This document shows positions 9,039 to 17,928 of a stretch of 64,000 nt of DNA, one piece after another. Source of the DNA: an uncultured Ruegeria sp. (lineage in GTDB: Bacteria; Pseudomonadota; Alphaproteobacteria; Rhodobacterales; Rhodobacteraceae). The stretch lies in NCBI RefSeq assembly GCF_947497005.1, contig NZ_CANMFF010000001.1, forward strand, positions 186,001 through 250,000, given 5' to 3'. The position numbers and the translations under genes were made by a program. The notes below the pieces were generated by a model. That model was given only the letters and a program-made list of their open reading frames with translations. It did no database searches and was not told where the DNA came from. Position 1 is the first letter of the stretch; each line of letters begins with the position of its first letter.

Positions 9039-10391
9039 CTAGCGGTTTTTGGAGAAGAAGCGATAGGTCAACGCGATAGCGGCCAAAGAGAGACCTGAGC
9101 CGTACCCAATCCAAACTCCATTGGGGCCGAACCCAAGCCAAAAGCCCAGCGCATATCCAAGCGGCAATGCAAAAACCCAATAGGCAATCAGGGTAATGGC
9201 AACAGGAACGTGATTGTCCATCATGCCCCGAAAAGCGCCCAGCATTGTCCCCTGCACGCCATCTGCAATCTGCATTGCAGCAATCACAAGGAACATCGAT
9301 ATCGCGAGAGAAATGACCTTTGGGTCATCTGAAAGGCTGTTTGCCAAAGGGGCACGTCCAAACAAAATTCCAGTGACGACCACGGTCATCCAACCAACAA
9401 CAACAAACAACGAAGCCAACACAATCGGCTTGAGCCTTTCTTTTTCATCAGCACCAATTGCCTGAGCTACGCGTATAGAAATCGCAATCGAAACGCCTAA
9501 CGGCACCATGTAAATGACGTCGCTGACTGCCGAAACGATTTGATGCGCGGCAAGCGCGGCGGCACCGAACCAACCAAGCATAAGGCCGGCGACTGCGTAA
9601 GCGGCCCCCTCCCCCAGATAGCCAACGGAAATAATGAATCCTTCTTTGAGCTGCGCTTTGACCTCGGGCCAATCGAAACTCGCGGCTCTCAGAAGGCCTC
9701 TCTTTCTTCTCCACTCTCGCAAAATCAAAAGTGCCGCAAGCAACGGCACTATCTGAGACAACAGACTTGCAATCCCGGCGCCAACAATACCCAGACCCGG
9801 CCAGCCACCAACTCCGTGGATCAAAACATAGTTCGAAGGGATGTTGAAACCGACCGCAAGAAACGCAAGACCAACCCCAATCCAGGGACGGTTCATGGCG
9901 TCAAAAAGAGCCTTCAGAGTATAGAAAATCGTAAAGGGCACCAAAAGAAGGCTCATAGCGATCCAGTACCCGCCTATTAGACTGACCACTTCAGGCGGCT
10001 GCCCAATCCAAGAAAGAGCAGGCTTAAGGCAGTTCATTGCAACAGCGCCAACTGACCCCACGACCAAGGAAACAAAAATCCCGGCGCTTTTTGCTGCTGC
10101 CAGCCCTTGGTCACTTGTTTTCCCAAAAGCTTCTGCCATACGCACACCAATTGCGGACACAAAGCCGTAGAGCGCTGAATAGAAAATGATCAGCACCGAG
10201 GCCGTGATTGAGACCGCCGCCAGAGGAAGTGTACCCAATGGGGCCACCATCACTGTGTCAACGACACCAATCAAAGCAGCAGCAGCAAGAGAAATGACTA
10301 TCGGGAGAGCAAGCCGCGCAAGGTAACGCGCCTCTTTTAAGATCGCGCCCCAGGATGGCCGAGGCTGCTGCGATATCCGCACTCGCGTCAT
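9039..10391 (-). CDS. MATE-family multidrug/cation efflux transporter
   Basis: This 450-aa inner-membrane protein has about 12 hydrophobic helices in two halves, the standard MATE length. Typical patterns are LPIVISLAAAALIGVVDTVMVAPLG near the N-terminus and a second repeat from about residue 240 (GFIISVGYLGEGAAYAVAG). MATE proteins export organic cations in exchange for H+ or Na+. It lies 27 bp downstream of a BetI-like regulator on the same strand, forming a two-gene unit. In this setting it could expel a toxic cationic intermediate or the substrate itself; that is inference. Confidence 0.92.
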   Translation of the reverse strand: MTRVRISQQPRPSWGAILKEARYLARLALPIVISLAAAALIGVVDTVMVAPLGTLPLAAVSITASVLIIFYSALYGFVSAIGVRMAEAFGKTSDQGLAAAKSAGIFVSLVVGSVGAVAMNCLKPALSWIGQPPEVVSLIGGYWIAMSLLLVPFTIFYTLKALFDAMNRPWIGVGLAFLAVGFNIPSNYVLIHGVGGWPGLGIVGAGIASLLSQIVPLLAALLILREWRRKRGLLRAASFDWPEVKAQLKEGFIISVGYLGEGAAYAVAGLMLGWFGAAALAAHQIVSAVSDVIYMVPLGVSIAISIRVAQAIGADEKERLKPIVLASLFVVVGWMTVVVTGILFGRAPLANSLSDDPKVISLAISMFLVIAAMQIADGVQGTMLGAFRGMMDNHVPVAITLIAYWVFALPLGYALGFWLGFGPNGVWIGYGSGLSLAAIALTYRFFSKNR

Positions 10392-10418
10392 ATTGTTGGG
10401 CCTTTCAGTCGAAATTGA

Positions 10419-11057
10419 CTAAGCCGTATCTCCAAGTAATTCTGGAACCAAGCGAACAAGGCATCCCCAGGCAGCCTGTTCCGCCTGCTTTCGGCTCAGG
10501 CCTTGCGGAGCGAGATGCAGTCGTTGCCAATAGCCATCCGTTAATGTCTCCATCCATTCAGCCATTTGGTCTGCTGAAGCAACGTCGTCAGCCGAGAGCA
10601 TTTCATTCCAGATAAATCTTAAGGTCTCTCTTCGACGTGTCTCGAAATGCTCGGCAACTTCATCATACTGCAATTGAAATCGAAGCTCGCCCCAGAATGC
10701 ATACCAAAGGGGTAAGACATCCGGACCACACGCATCAGGGTGGAAGTCAGCTTTTATTAAAGCCCTTATCTTTTCGGCGGGCTTGTCCCCTGCTCGCTCT
10801 AAAGAAGCTGTCCAGTGCTTTTCGTAACGCTGGTACAGGTCACGCAAAGTTTCGGTCAGAAGACCTAGCTTTGATTTGAAATAAAACGCCGCAACACCCT
10901 GAGAAAGCTCAGCCTCAGACGCCACCGTTGCAAGCGTCGTTTTTGCCAACCCGTGCATCAATATAGAGCGGCAAGCCGCGTCCAGCAGCTGCCGGCGACG
11001 ACGATCTGCGTTCTCCTTCCGCTCTTTGCGAGGACGTTTCCGCTCAGCTTCGACCAA
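10419..11057 (-). CDS. TetR-family regulator, BetI-like (copy 2)
   Basis: This 212-aa protein begins with a basic tail, followed by the helix-turn-helix (SILMHGLAKTTLATVASEA, then VAAFYFKSKLGLL) and the BetI-like ligand-domain pattern KADFHPDACGPDVLPLW and YAFWGEL. It starts at a TTG (11057) with a strong AGGAGGAG site 6 bases upstream. It is divergent from the twin-oxidoreductase operon at 11197, and the 140-bp gap contains a perfect 22-bp palindrome, so it most likely controls both directions, including the MATE gene behind it. It is the most divergent of the three regulators in the region. Confidence 0.9.
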   Translation of the reverse strand: MVEAERKRPRKERKENADRRRRQLLDAACRSILMHGLAKTTLATVASEAELSQGVAAFYFKSKLGLLTETLRDLYQRYEKHWTASLERAGDKPAEKIRALIKADFHPDACGPDVLPLWYAFWGELRFQLQYDEVAEHFETRRRETLRFIWNEMLSADDVASADQMAEWMETLTDGYWQRLHLAPQGLSRKQAEQAAWGCLVRLVPELLGDTA

Positions 11058-11122
11058 TTGCCGCTCCTCCTACGAATGCAGCCATGTACAGCGCGCAAAA
11101 AAGATGCGTCAATAGTCTAAAA

Positions 11123-11144
11123 TTTATTTGAGCGCTCAAATAAA
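11123..11144. promoter_or_regulatory. Perfect 22-bp palindrome, probable operator of copy 2 regulator
   Basis: The left arm TTTATTTGAGC (11123-11133) is followed directly by its exact reverse complement GCTCAAATAAA (11134-11144). It sits between the divergent regulator and the oxidoreductase operon, 66 bp before the regulator start and 53 bp before the TTG start at 11197. Its TGAnnnnTCA centre is shared with the other three palindromes, but its outer arms differ. Confidence 0.82.
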
Positions 11145-11196
11145 CTTTACGAACACACACCTGATCTGTAAATGGAATAGAAAGGGGTGGAATAAT

Positions 11197-12834
11197 TTGA
11201 AGGTTGAGAACAGATACGACGTGATTGTGGCCGGTGCTGGTCACAACGGATTGACCGCAGCAGCCTATTTGGCGCGCGCTGGCATGCGTGTTTTGGTGGT
11301 CGAAAAGAACGACTGGATTGGTGGCGCGGCAGTCAGCCGGTCACTGCACGAGGGTTGGACGTATTCGAATTGCTCATACGTTTGTTCCCTTCTGCGGCGT
11401 GAGATTGCCAGGGACCTTGAGCTACCAAAATACGGGCTACAAGTTATACCGTATGAGGGTGGCGCGAGCTTTACTCGCGATGGGGATTACTTCGCCTACT
11501 ATTCCGATCACAACGCACTAAAGCGTGAAATGGCGCGTCATTCCGCAAAAGATGCCGACGCCTATCGCGGTTACTCGCGATCCATCATGAGGCAATGCCG
11601 TTTCATCCGTCCCTTTCTACTTCGGGACGCACCGGACCCCGCCTCTCTCCACCCGCGCGATCTCGGCGAACTGGCTTACCTCGTAAAAAAAGCAAATGGC
11701 CTGGGTAGTCGGGAGCTTGGTGAAACGCTGAAATTCTGGACAATGTCCATTGGTGACTTTCTGGATGAGCATTTCGAAAACGATTTGATTAAGGCCCATT
11801 TGGCAGGCTCAGGCATTATCGGCACCGGCCTCGGAGTGTACTCGCCCGGAACGGCCTACGTACTTCTTCATCACTACATGGGTGACATTGATGGCGGCAT
11901 CGGTGCCTGGGGTTTCGCGCGCGGCGGGATGGGCGCGATTTCGAATGCGATTGCGGCCTCATTCAAAGAGCACGGAGGTACGATTCACACAGGTTCAGGG
12001 GTTGAGAAAATCCTCAGCAAAGATGGACGCGTTGAAGGCGTAGCTCTTGAGGACGGCAAGGTTTATTATGCCCCTGTCGTTGCCTCCAATATGGATATCA
12101 AACGCACTGTTCTGCACCATATTGACGCGGCCGAGTTACCGGATGAATTCACCAAGGCGGTGCGGAACTTCAAAATTCGTGGGTCTTCGGCAAAGCTCAA
12201 TATTGCGCTTGACCGCTTTCCAAATTTCCCTGCAGCACCCGAGCACACCAGCTTCCTCAGGGGTGATTTGCATGTATCGCAGAGCCTCCTTGAACTTGAA
12301 AAGGCCTATGATGATTGGAAAGTCGGGCGCTGGTCGGAAAAGCCTTATATCGACATGCTCATCCCTAGCCAGATTGATCCGACTATGGCGCCGACAGGTG
12401 CCCACATGATGACGGTTTTCGTCCAATATGCTCCTTATGATATAGAAGTCGACGGCGTTAGATCTGCCGAGAATTGGGACGAAAAGCAGCGCAACGCGAT
12501 AGCAGAAACTGTACTCGACCAGATGTCTGTGGCGTGTCCCGACATTCGCGAGCGTGTTGTTCATATGGAAGTTCGTTCACCATTGGAAATCGAACGCGAG
12601 GTCGGTCTGACAGAGGGCAACATTTTCCAAGGCGAACTGACTTTTGATCAGCTTTTCTTCAATCGGCCCGTCCCGGGTTGGTCGCAGTACGATTTACCCA
12701 TCAAGGGGCTTTATTTGTGCGGTTCGTCCGCCCATCCGGGCGGAGGGGTTATGGGCGCCCCCGGTGCGAACGCTGCCCGCGCTATTCTTAGGAGAGAAAC
12801 ACGGCATGGCCGAATGAAAGGGTATGCCGCATGA
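11197..12834 (+). CDS. FAD/NAD(P)-binding oxidoreductase, CrtI/PYROXD2-like (first of pair)
   Basis: This is a 545-aa phytoene-desaturase-fold flavoprotein. The dinucleotide motif VIVAGAGHNGLTAAAYLARAG lies near the N-terminus, followed by VEKNDWIGGAAVSRS. The C-terminal FAD motif is GLYLCGSSAHPGGGVMGAPG. Relatives annotated as PYROXD2-like are distinct from true carotenoid enzymes, and no carotenoid gene is present here. The TTG start at 11197 is chosen because GGGGTGG precedes it and homology begins just after; a TTG at 11128 lies inside the operator. It overlaps the next, paralogous gene by 4 bp. The likely role is dehydrogenation of a C-N or C-C bond in the amine pathway; substrate unknown. 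Confidence 0.82.
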   Translation: MKVENRYDVIVAGAGHNGLTAAAYLARAGMRVLVVEKNDWIGGAAVSRSLHEGWTYSNCSYVCSLLRREIARDLELPKYGLQVIPYEGGASFTRDGDYFAYYSDHNALKREMARHSAKDADAYRGYSRSIMRQCRFIRPFLLRDAPDPASLHPRDLGELAYLVKKANGLGSRELGETLKFWTMSIGDFLDEHFENDLIKAHLAGSGIIGTGLGVYSPGTAYVLLHHYMGDIDGGIGAWGFARGGMGAISNAIAASFKEHGGTIHTGSGVEKILSKDGRVEGVALEDGKVYYAPVVASNMDIKRTVLHHIDAAELPDEFTKAVRNFKIRGSSAKLNIALDRFPNFPAAPEHTSFLRGDLHVSQSLLELEKAYDDWKVGRWSEKPYIDMLIPSQIDPTMAPTGAHMMTVFVQYAPYDIEVDGVRSAENWDEKQRNAIAETVLDQMSVACPDIRERVVHMEVRSPLEIEREVGLTEGNIFQGELTFDQLFFNRPVPGWSQYDLPIKGLYLCGSSAHPGGGVMGAPGANAARAILRRETRHGRMKGYAA

Positions 12835-14363
12835 GCCAATTTGATGCGATTATCATTGGCGGGGGTGTAAACGGCCTGATTGCCGGAACACTCCTTGGTA
12901 GACGCGGCAAGAATGTCTGTATCATTGAGAAATCCAACAGGTTCGGCGGCATGGCGTCTTATTCCGTGGATGGCGGCCCGACTCTGGCCCATTCGCTATA
13001 TAACCTGAGCCCGCGGGTCTTGAGTGACATCGGCATAGATCCTCAACACCCTGTCCTGTCCGGCAAACCCGTCTCCACGGTTTCTTTGTCTGAGGATGGG
13101 CGGCATATCGTCTTCAAGAACGAAGGCGTCTTTTGGAGCGAAGGGGCAAAACACCCGGAATCCGACGCCTGGACCGATCTGACACAGCAGTTGATTACAT
13201 ATGGGGGCCTTTTGCGCCAACTCGCCGAGGCCCCACCACCCGGCGGTCAAAAAGCCATCCTTTCGCGGGGTGGGCTGAATGAGTTTTTGCGCCTGGCAAA
13301 ACTGGGCATCGGATTGAAAAAGCTTGGAAAACCCGAAATGCGGCGTTTCTTGCAGGTCGTTTTGTCCAATGTCCACGACATTGTACTTGATGACTTGCCG
13401 GAAGGATCGGTGGCTGGAATGCTTGCTGCTGATGCAATCTGGGGGTCAGCCACCGGTCCGCGATCTCCGGGCACCGTGTTCAATCTGATTTATCGGCTGG
13501 GCCACGGAGGTAACATCACACAACCAGCAGGTGGGATGTCCGCGCTGACCGATTTGATGGTTGAAGCCGCACAAAAGGCGGGGTGCGTGCTGATGCCGGA
13601 AACTGAGGTATTTCGCATTCTGTTGGACGACGACACAGTCTCCGGAGTGGCAACTAACGATGGACGAACCATTTCGACACCTATTGTGCTCAGCAATCTC
13701 GCTCCGAAACTAACAAGCCTAATGACCGGACACTCTATTTTTGACATCGAAACGACTCGGCAATTTCGAAATATCCGGGCTCGTGGAACAGCGGCTAAGG
13801 TCAACCTACGGCTAAAGGATAGCTCCCCCCTGCCCGGCCTGCCCGACGAATTAGCAGACGAACGTCTGATCTATGCCCCTTCTGTGGGGTACGTCGAAGC
13901 CGCGTTTAACCCAGCTAAGTATCGTCAAATGTCGAAAGCACCTGTGATTGAAGCCTTCAAAATGCAGACAGCGGATGGGGCAAGCTGGTTGTCAACCATA
14001 GTGCAATATGCACCATCTGACCTTGAAGGCGGCTGGACTGAGACGGCCAAGGAACAGCTTGCGGAAATTACAGTTGAAACTCTTAGCCGCGCCCTGCCCG
14101 GCTTGGGTGATCAAATTGCAGGTAAGCAGGTCATAACACCGGATCAAATCGAAAGCGCAACCGGAGCGCCGGGGGGGCACTGGCACCATGCGGAAATGTC
14201 TTTGGACCAGCTCCTGACACTTCGGCCTGCGAACGGGATGTCCAGATACTCCATGGGGCCGAAAGGGCTGTTCCAATGCGGTGCAGCAACGCATCCCGGT
14301 GGTGATGTCATGGGCCTCGCTGGTCGCAATGCGGCGCTGGCAGCACTGGAGGCTCAGCCATGA
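12831..14363 (+). CDS. FAD/NAD(P)-binding oxidoreductase, CrtI/PYROXD2-like (second of pair)
   Basis: This is a 510-aa paralog of the preceding protein. It has IIIGGGVNGLIAGTLLGRRG at the N-terminus, EKSNRFGGMASYS after it, and GLFQCGAATHPGGDVMGLAG at the C-terminus. The pair share architecture and the closing FAD motif but differ through the middle, consistent with a heterodimer or with two sequential oxidations. The ATG overlaps the previous stop (ATGA), and its own stop overlaps the GcvT-like start in the same way, so the three are translationally coupled. Confidence 0.82.
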   Translation: MSQFDAIIIGGGVNGLIAGTLLGRRGKNVCIIEKSNRFGGMASYSVDGGPTLAHSLYNLSPRVLSDIGIDPQHPVLSGKPVSTVSLSEDGRHIVFKNEGVFWSEGAKHPESDAWTDLTQQLITYGGLLRQLAEAPPPGGQKAILSRGGLNEFLRLAKLGIGLKKLGKPEMRRFLQVVLSNVHDIVLDDLPEGSVAGMLAADAIWGSATGPRSPGTVFNLIYRLGHGGNITQPAGGMSALTDLMVEAAQKAGCVLMPETEVFRILLDDDTVSGVATNDGRTISTPIVLSNLAPKLTSLMTGHSIFDIETTRQFRNIRARGTAAKVNLRLKDSSPLPGLPDELADERLIYAPSVGYVEAAFNPAKYRQMSKAPVIEAFKMQTADGASWLSTIVQYAPSDLEGGWTETAKEQLAEITVETLSRALPGLGDQIAGKQVITPDQIESATGAPGGHWHHAEMSLDQLLTLRPANGMSRYSMGPKGLFQCGAATHPGGDVMGLAGRNAALAALEAQP

Positions 14364-15535
14364 GCATCTTTACCGATCCAAAACTAGGTTTGATACCCGG
14401 GGCGTTTCACAAAAAACTCGAAGAGCAAAATCGCGCACAAAATTGGTACGATTGGGCCGGCTTTGCCGCCCCAGGTGTGCTGGACAGTGTCGAGTTCGAG
14501 TACTTCGCGCTGCGAAATCAGGCATCCTTGTTCGACATCTCACCAATGCACAAATACCGATTGATCGGGCCGGACACGACAGCGATGCTCAATCGCCTCG
14601 TGACACGGGACGTCCGAAAAATCAGCGTTGGTCGCGTGGGGTACGTGGTCTGGTGCGATGAAGAGGGTATGGTCATCGATGACGGGACTGTTTTCCACCT
14701 TGGCGACAACAATTGGCGTCTTTGCTGTCAGGAACAAATGCTGACATGGCTACTCGATGCTGCATGGGGTTTTGACGTTTCAGTCGTCGACGAAACTCAC
14801 AGTGTTGCTGGACTTTCGCTGCAAGGGCCGACCTCTTATGCAATTCTGGAGGCCGCTGGGTTTGATGTCAGTAAGCTAAAGCCGTTCGATCTCGCTCAAA
14901 TTGACCACAATCTCATGATCTCGCGGACGGGTTTTACCTATGATTTAGGTTACGAGCTCTGGTGCGACTGGGACAAGGCAGAAGCGCTTTGGGACAGAAT
15001 TTGGAAAGGCGGCGAACATCAGGGACTACGCGCTATTGGATACGAAGCTGTAAATTTGGCCCGCATCGAAGCGGGGTTTCTGACCGCAGGTGTGGATTTT
15101 CAACCAGTTCATGGGACCGAACGGTTGCACCGAGGCCAAACACCCTTCGAACTTGGTCTGGGTCGGCTAGTCGATTTCAACAAAGGTCATTTCAATGGCC
15201 GGCGAGAGCTGCTGTCCAAGCGAGAGAGTCCAAGAAGCCTCCTCATGCGTTTCGATGTCGAAGGTTTCAAACCCTCACAAGGGTCATTGATCTACAATCG
15301 ACGCAAGAAAGAAGTTGGGCACATAACGTCCGGAATCTGGTCGCCAACCGCCAAGCGCAACATCGCGTTGGCACATGTCCGTATGCCGGATGCTAGCCGG
15401 TCATCCGGCTTAAAGGCCGAGATTTACACTCTGCAAGAAGGCAAATGGCGCACCAGGATGGCGCGCCTCACTCCTGTCACCAAAGCCTTTTTCACACCGC
15501 CCCGCGCACGAGCTACGCCACCGGCTCGCACTTAA
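14360..15535 (+). CDS. GcvT-family aminomethyltransferase-like protein
   Basis: This is a 391-aa protein of the glycine-cleavage T / aminomethyltransferase fold. Recognisable segments are YFALRNQASLFDISPMHKY (substrate lobe), MLNRLVTRDV, GLSLQGPTSYAILEAAGF, the family pattern TGFTYDLGYELWCDWDKAEA, and the C-terminal barrel with VGHITSGIWSPTAKRNIALA. Such proteins transfer the one-carbon unit released from an N-methyl or aminomethyl group to tetrahydrofolate. No lipoyl H-protein or P-protein gene is nearby, so this is probably a demethylase-associated member and not glycine cleavage. It is third in a coupled operon, followed 13 bp later by the aminotransferase. Confidence 0.85.
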   Translation: MSIFTDPKLGLIPGAFHKKLEEQNRAQNWYDWAGFAAPGVLDSVEFEYFALRNQASLFDISPMHKYRLIGPDTTAMLNRLVTRDVRKISVGRVGYVVWCDEEGMVIDDGTVFHLGDNNWRLCCQEQMLTWLLDAAWGFDVSVVDETHSVAGLSLQGPTSYAILEAAGFDVSKLKPFDLAQIDHNLMISRTGFTYDLGYELWCDWDKAEALWDRIWKGGEHQGLRAIGYEAVNLARIEAGFLTAGVDFQPVHGTERLHRGQTPFELGLGRLVDFNKGHFNGRRELLSKRESPRSLLMRFDVEGFKPSQGSLIYNRRKKEVGHITSGIWSPTAKRNIALAHVRMPDASRSSGLKAEIYTLQEGKWRTRMARLTPVTKAFFTPPRARATPPART

Positions 15536-15548
15536 AGGAGAAGCAGAC

Positions 15549-16928
15549 GTGAACAACCTAGGCAATACACCAAACGACGGCGACCTTGTCGCTTGGGATC
15601 GCGACCATCACCTACATCCTTGGGCCGGAACTGACGGCTTTGGGTCCGACGAGTACATGCGGGTAAATACAGCGGATGGTATCTACCTTTGGGATGCCGC
15701 CGGGAAGCGGTACATCGATGGCCCCGGCGGTATGTGGTGCACGCAGATCGGATACGGGCGACAAGAGATGGCCGATACCATTTCCCAACAGGTTATGAAG
15801 ATGCCTTACGCGTCGCCGTGGTCGTTTACGACTGAACCCGCGGCCGTTTTGGCGCGAATGATCGCAGAACGCACACCGGGCGATCTGAACACAGTGCACT
15901 TCACTACCGGTGGGTCTACGGCCGTTGATACCGCGTTGCGGACCGCGCTTTTCATGAATAAACGGCTCGGCCGACCGGAAAAGAGAATCGTGATTGGACG
16001 GGAAAAAGGCTACCACGGCTCCACTTTTCTCGCCGCTACTGTCACTGGAAAAGAACGTTTCGAAACAAGCTTTGAAAAAGCTCAGGATCTGGTGCGCTTC
16101 CTTCCTGACGTGAACCCTTACCACCGGCCAGAAGGGATGAGTGTTGATGCCTGGTGCGACGCTAAAGTCGCCGACCTTGAGAACCTGATTGCTGACGTAG
16201 GCGCCGACCGTATTGCCGCCTTTATCGCCGAACCGATCCTGTGTTCCGGCGGTGTTATCGTTCCGCCTCCGGGCTACCACAAGCGCACGCTCGAAATTTG
16301 CCGGGCAAACGACATTCTGTACATTTCGGATGAAGTCGTAACTGGCTTTGGCAGATTAGGACATTGGTTCGCCTCAGAAGACGTCTTTGGCATCGTCCCT
16401 GACATTATTACATGCGCAAAAGGTTTAACCTCAGGTTACCTGCCACTAGGCGCCTGCGTGATCTCGGACTCAGTAACGAAACGCATTTCCGAAGCACCGG
16501 GCGACGATGTTTTCTATAACGGTTATACCTATTCAGGGCACCCGGTGAGTTGCGCGGCTGCAATCAAAAACATCGAGATCATGGAGCGCGAGGATATTCT
16601 AGGACACGTTCAACGCGTCACACCGCATTTCCAGGACCGCCTACATCAAATTAAGGAAAAGTTTCAGATAGTTGGGGATGTGCGCGGTGATGGGTTTCTC
16701 GGGTGCATAGAATGCCGCCCCGGACTGAACGTCGAGAGTTACGAAGCGCATGTGAAGTTTGGGCAGAAACTGGATGATGCGTGCGAGGAGATGGGATTGC
16801 TATTGCGCCCCTTTGGAAACATGGCAGTGTTCTCGCCGCCCCTGATCATAACTCCGTCGCAGATAGACGAAATGTTCGACATCATGGAGGCTGGTATGGC
16901 GCAGGTCAGCAAGGGCTACGACACATAA
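15549..16928 (+). CDS. Class III (omega) aminotransferase, PLP-dependent
   Basis: This 459-aa fold-type I aminotransferase is of usual length. The Asp contacting the PLP pyridine nitrogen is D261 in YISDEVVTGFGRLG. The Schiff-base lysine is K291 in TCAKGLTSGYLPLG. The phosphate-cup region is TTGGSTAVDTAL. Family members act on putrescine, beta-alanine, 4-aminobutyrate or similar omega-amines with pyruvate or 2-oxoglutarate; the donor here is not readable. GGAG lies 10 bases before the GTG start at 15549. As the last gene of the operon it probably removes the amino group left after demethylation. Confidence 0.9.
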   Translation: MNNLGNTPNDGDLVAWDRDHHLHPWAGTDGFGSDEYMRVNTADGIYLWDAAGKRYIDGPGGMWCTQIGYGRQEMADTISQQVMKMPYASPWSFTTEPAAVLARMIAERTPGDLNTVHFTTGGSTAVDTALRTALFMNKRLGRPEKRIVIGREKGYHGSTFLAATVTGKERFETSFEKAQDLVRFLPDVNPYHRPEGMSVDAWCDAKVADLENLIADVGADRIAAFIAEPILCSGGVIVPPPGYHKRTLEICRANDILYISDEVVTGFGRLGHWFASEDVFGIVPDIITCAKGLTSGYLPLGACVISDSVTKRISEAPGDDVFYNGYTYSGHPVSCAAAIKNIEIMEREDILGHVQRVTPHFQDRLHQIKEKFQIVGDVRGDGFLGCIECRPGLNVESYEAHVKFGQKLDDACEEMGLLLRPFGNMAVFSPPLIITPSQIDEMFDIMEAGMAQVSKGYDT

Positions 16929-16961
16929 CAGTCAACGCGCTAAGACAAGAAGCCTGTCCGA

Positions 16962-17741
16962 TCAGGCTGGTTTCCGACCACGTATGTGATGTGGGCAATG
17001 CTCTCCGGTTTTCAACACGGGCTGCATAGCATCCCAAATCTCGATCTGATGTTCGATAAACTCCGCACCATGCCGGGCTTCCCAGTCGGCTCGGTTTGGT
17101 CCGGTCAATTCGTCAAGTTCCGCAGCGGATACCTGAGCATACCAAGGGTTGCGGTTGACAAACTCTACATCCTCAAAGCCAGCCATCTCCATAGCAGCGC
17201 GGTACTTAGAGGGCGACGCCATTTGAAACTCCAAGGCTTCCATCTTTACGTAGTGCGCCATCTCAGGTGACATTTCCCCGTCGTGATTGGTCAACCAGTC
17301 AGAAGCCGCGAAATAACCACACGGTTTAAGCACGCGATACGCTTCCGTGGCCATCGCTACTTTGTCGGGGATATGAATGATCGAGTCTTTGGAAAACACA
17401 ACGTCAAAAGTACCATCTTCGAATGGCATTGGGCCTGGGGTGACCTCTATGATTTCGATCTTTCCTTCCAGACCTGCCCGCCTAACTCGGTCTCTCGCAG
17501 CTGCGCATACTGGGGCCTCTACATCAATGCCGGTCACATTGGCAGCGCCGAGTACCTGTGCCAGCAACACCGCGATAGCCCCAGAACCACAGCCAATATC
17601 GAGAATATGCTTATCCCTCAGATCAATCCTCTCAACAACTCGAACGACTTCTTCAGGGCCTCCCGGTGAAAGAAACCCCTCCCCCCAAAGCTCCTCCAGA
17701 AAGTTGATCACCTGTCGATCATATAGGATTTCGTCTGACAT
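16962..17741 (-). CDS. Class I SAM-dependent methyltransferase
   Basis: The 259-aa product contains the SAM-binding motif I HILDIGCGSGAIAVLLAQ, motif II acidic end VTGIDVE, motif III VFSKDSIIHI and post-motif VLKPCGYFAASDWL. Together with the N-terminal pattern GEGFLSPGGPEE it resembles phosphoethanolamine or sterol-type methyltransferases. The ATG at 17741 is chosen because GGGGAA lies 7 bases upstream; an upstream start at 17771 would run through a dyad. It is divergent from the dimethylglycine-dehydrogenase-like gene, with the operator at 17846 between them. A methylating enzyme inside a demethylation locus is unexpected. It may methylate a pathway acid or amine, or build a compatible solute. 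Confidence 0.85.
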   Translation of the reverse strand: MSDEILYDRQVINFLEELWGEGFLSPGGPEEVVRVVERIDLRDKHILDIGCGSGAIAVLLAQVLGAANVTGIDVEAPVCAAARDRVRRAGLEGKIEIIEVTPGPMPFEDGTFDVVFSKDSIIHIPDKVAMATEAYRVLKPCGYFAASDWLTNHDGEMSPEMAHYVKMEALEFQMASPSKYRAAMEMAGFEDVEFVNRNPWYAQVSAAELDELTGPNRADWEARHGAEFIEHQIEIWDAMQPVLKTGEHCPHHIRGRKPA

Positions 17742-17757
17742 AGAATTTCCCCGCAGC

Positions 17758-17774
17758 TGATTGTCAGTCAATCA
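17758..17774. promoter_or_regulatory. Secondary dyad upstream of the methyltransferase
   Basis: TGATTG (17758-17763) and CAATCA (17769-17774) form an inverted repeat with 5-bp spacing, just upstream of the methyltransferase ribosome site. It may be a second regulator contact near the main operator; it fits the TGAnTGA consensus only partly. Confidence 0.35.
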
Positions 17775-17845
17775 TTGTAGTGAAGCCTTTTCCCCCTGCT
17801 CAGACAAGCTTTATTGCGAAATCGCAGGTCAGTGATATGATTTTA

Positions 17846-17867
17846 ATTGAATGACTATTCAGTCAAT
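17846..17867. promoter_or_regulatory. Candidate TetR operator between methyltransferase and DMGDH-like gene
   Basis: The core at 17848-17865 reads TGA-A-TGA-CTAT-TCA-G-TCA, extended by AT on each side to 22 bp. It lies 61 bp before the plus-strand start at 17929 and about 105 bp before the minus-strand start at 17741, so it can control both genes. It matches the motifs at 7248 and 25497. Confidence 0.75.
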
Positions 17868-17928
17868 AGACATTAATCGTATTGAGTGATATTCGGAGAA
17901 AAGAACGCTAAGATAGGAATTTCTTGCC

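Noticed and set aside
11197..14363. Carotenoid biosynthesis annotation for the two CrtI-like genes
   Set aside because: No phytoene synthase or other carotenoid gene is present; context is amine catabolism, and the proteins fit the PYROXD2-like branch better.
16951..16968. AGCCTG/CAGGCT inverted repeat between convergent genes
   Set aside because: The stem is short, it overlaps the methyltransferase stop, and no T-run follows on either strand.
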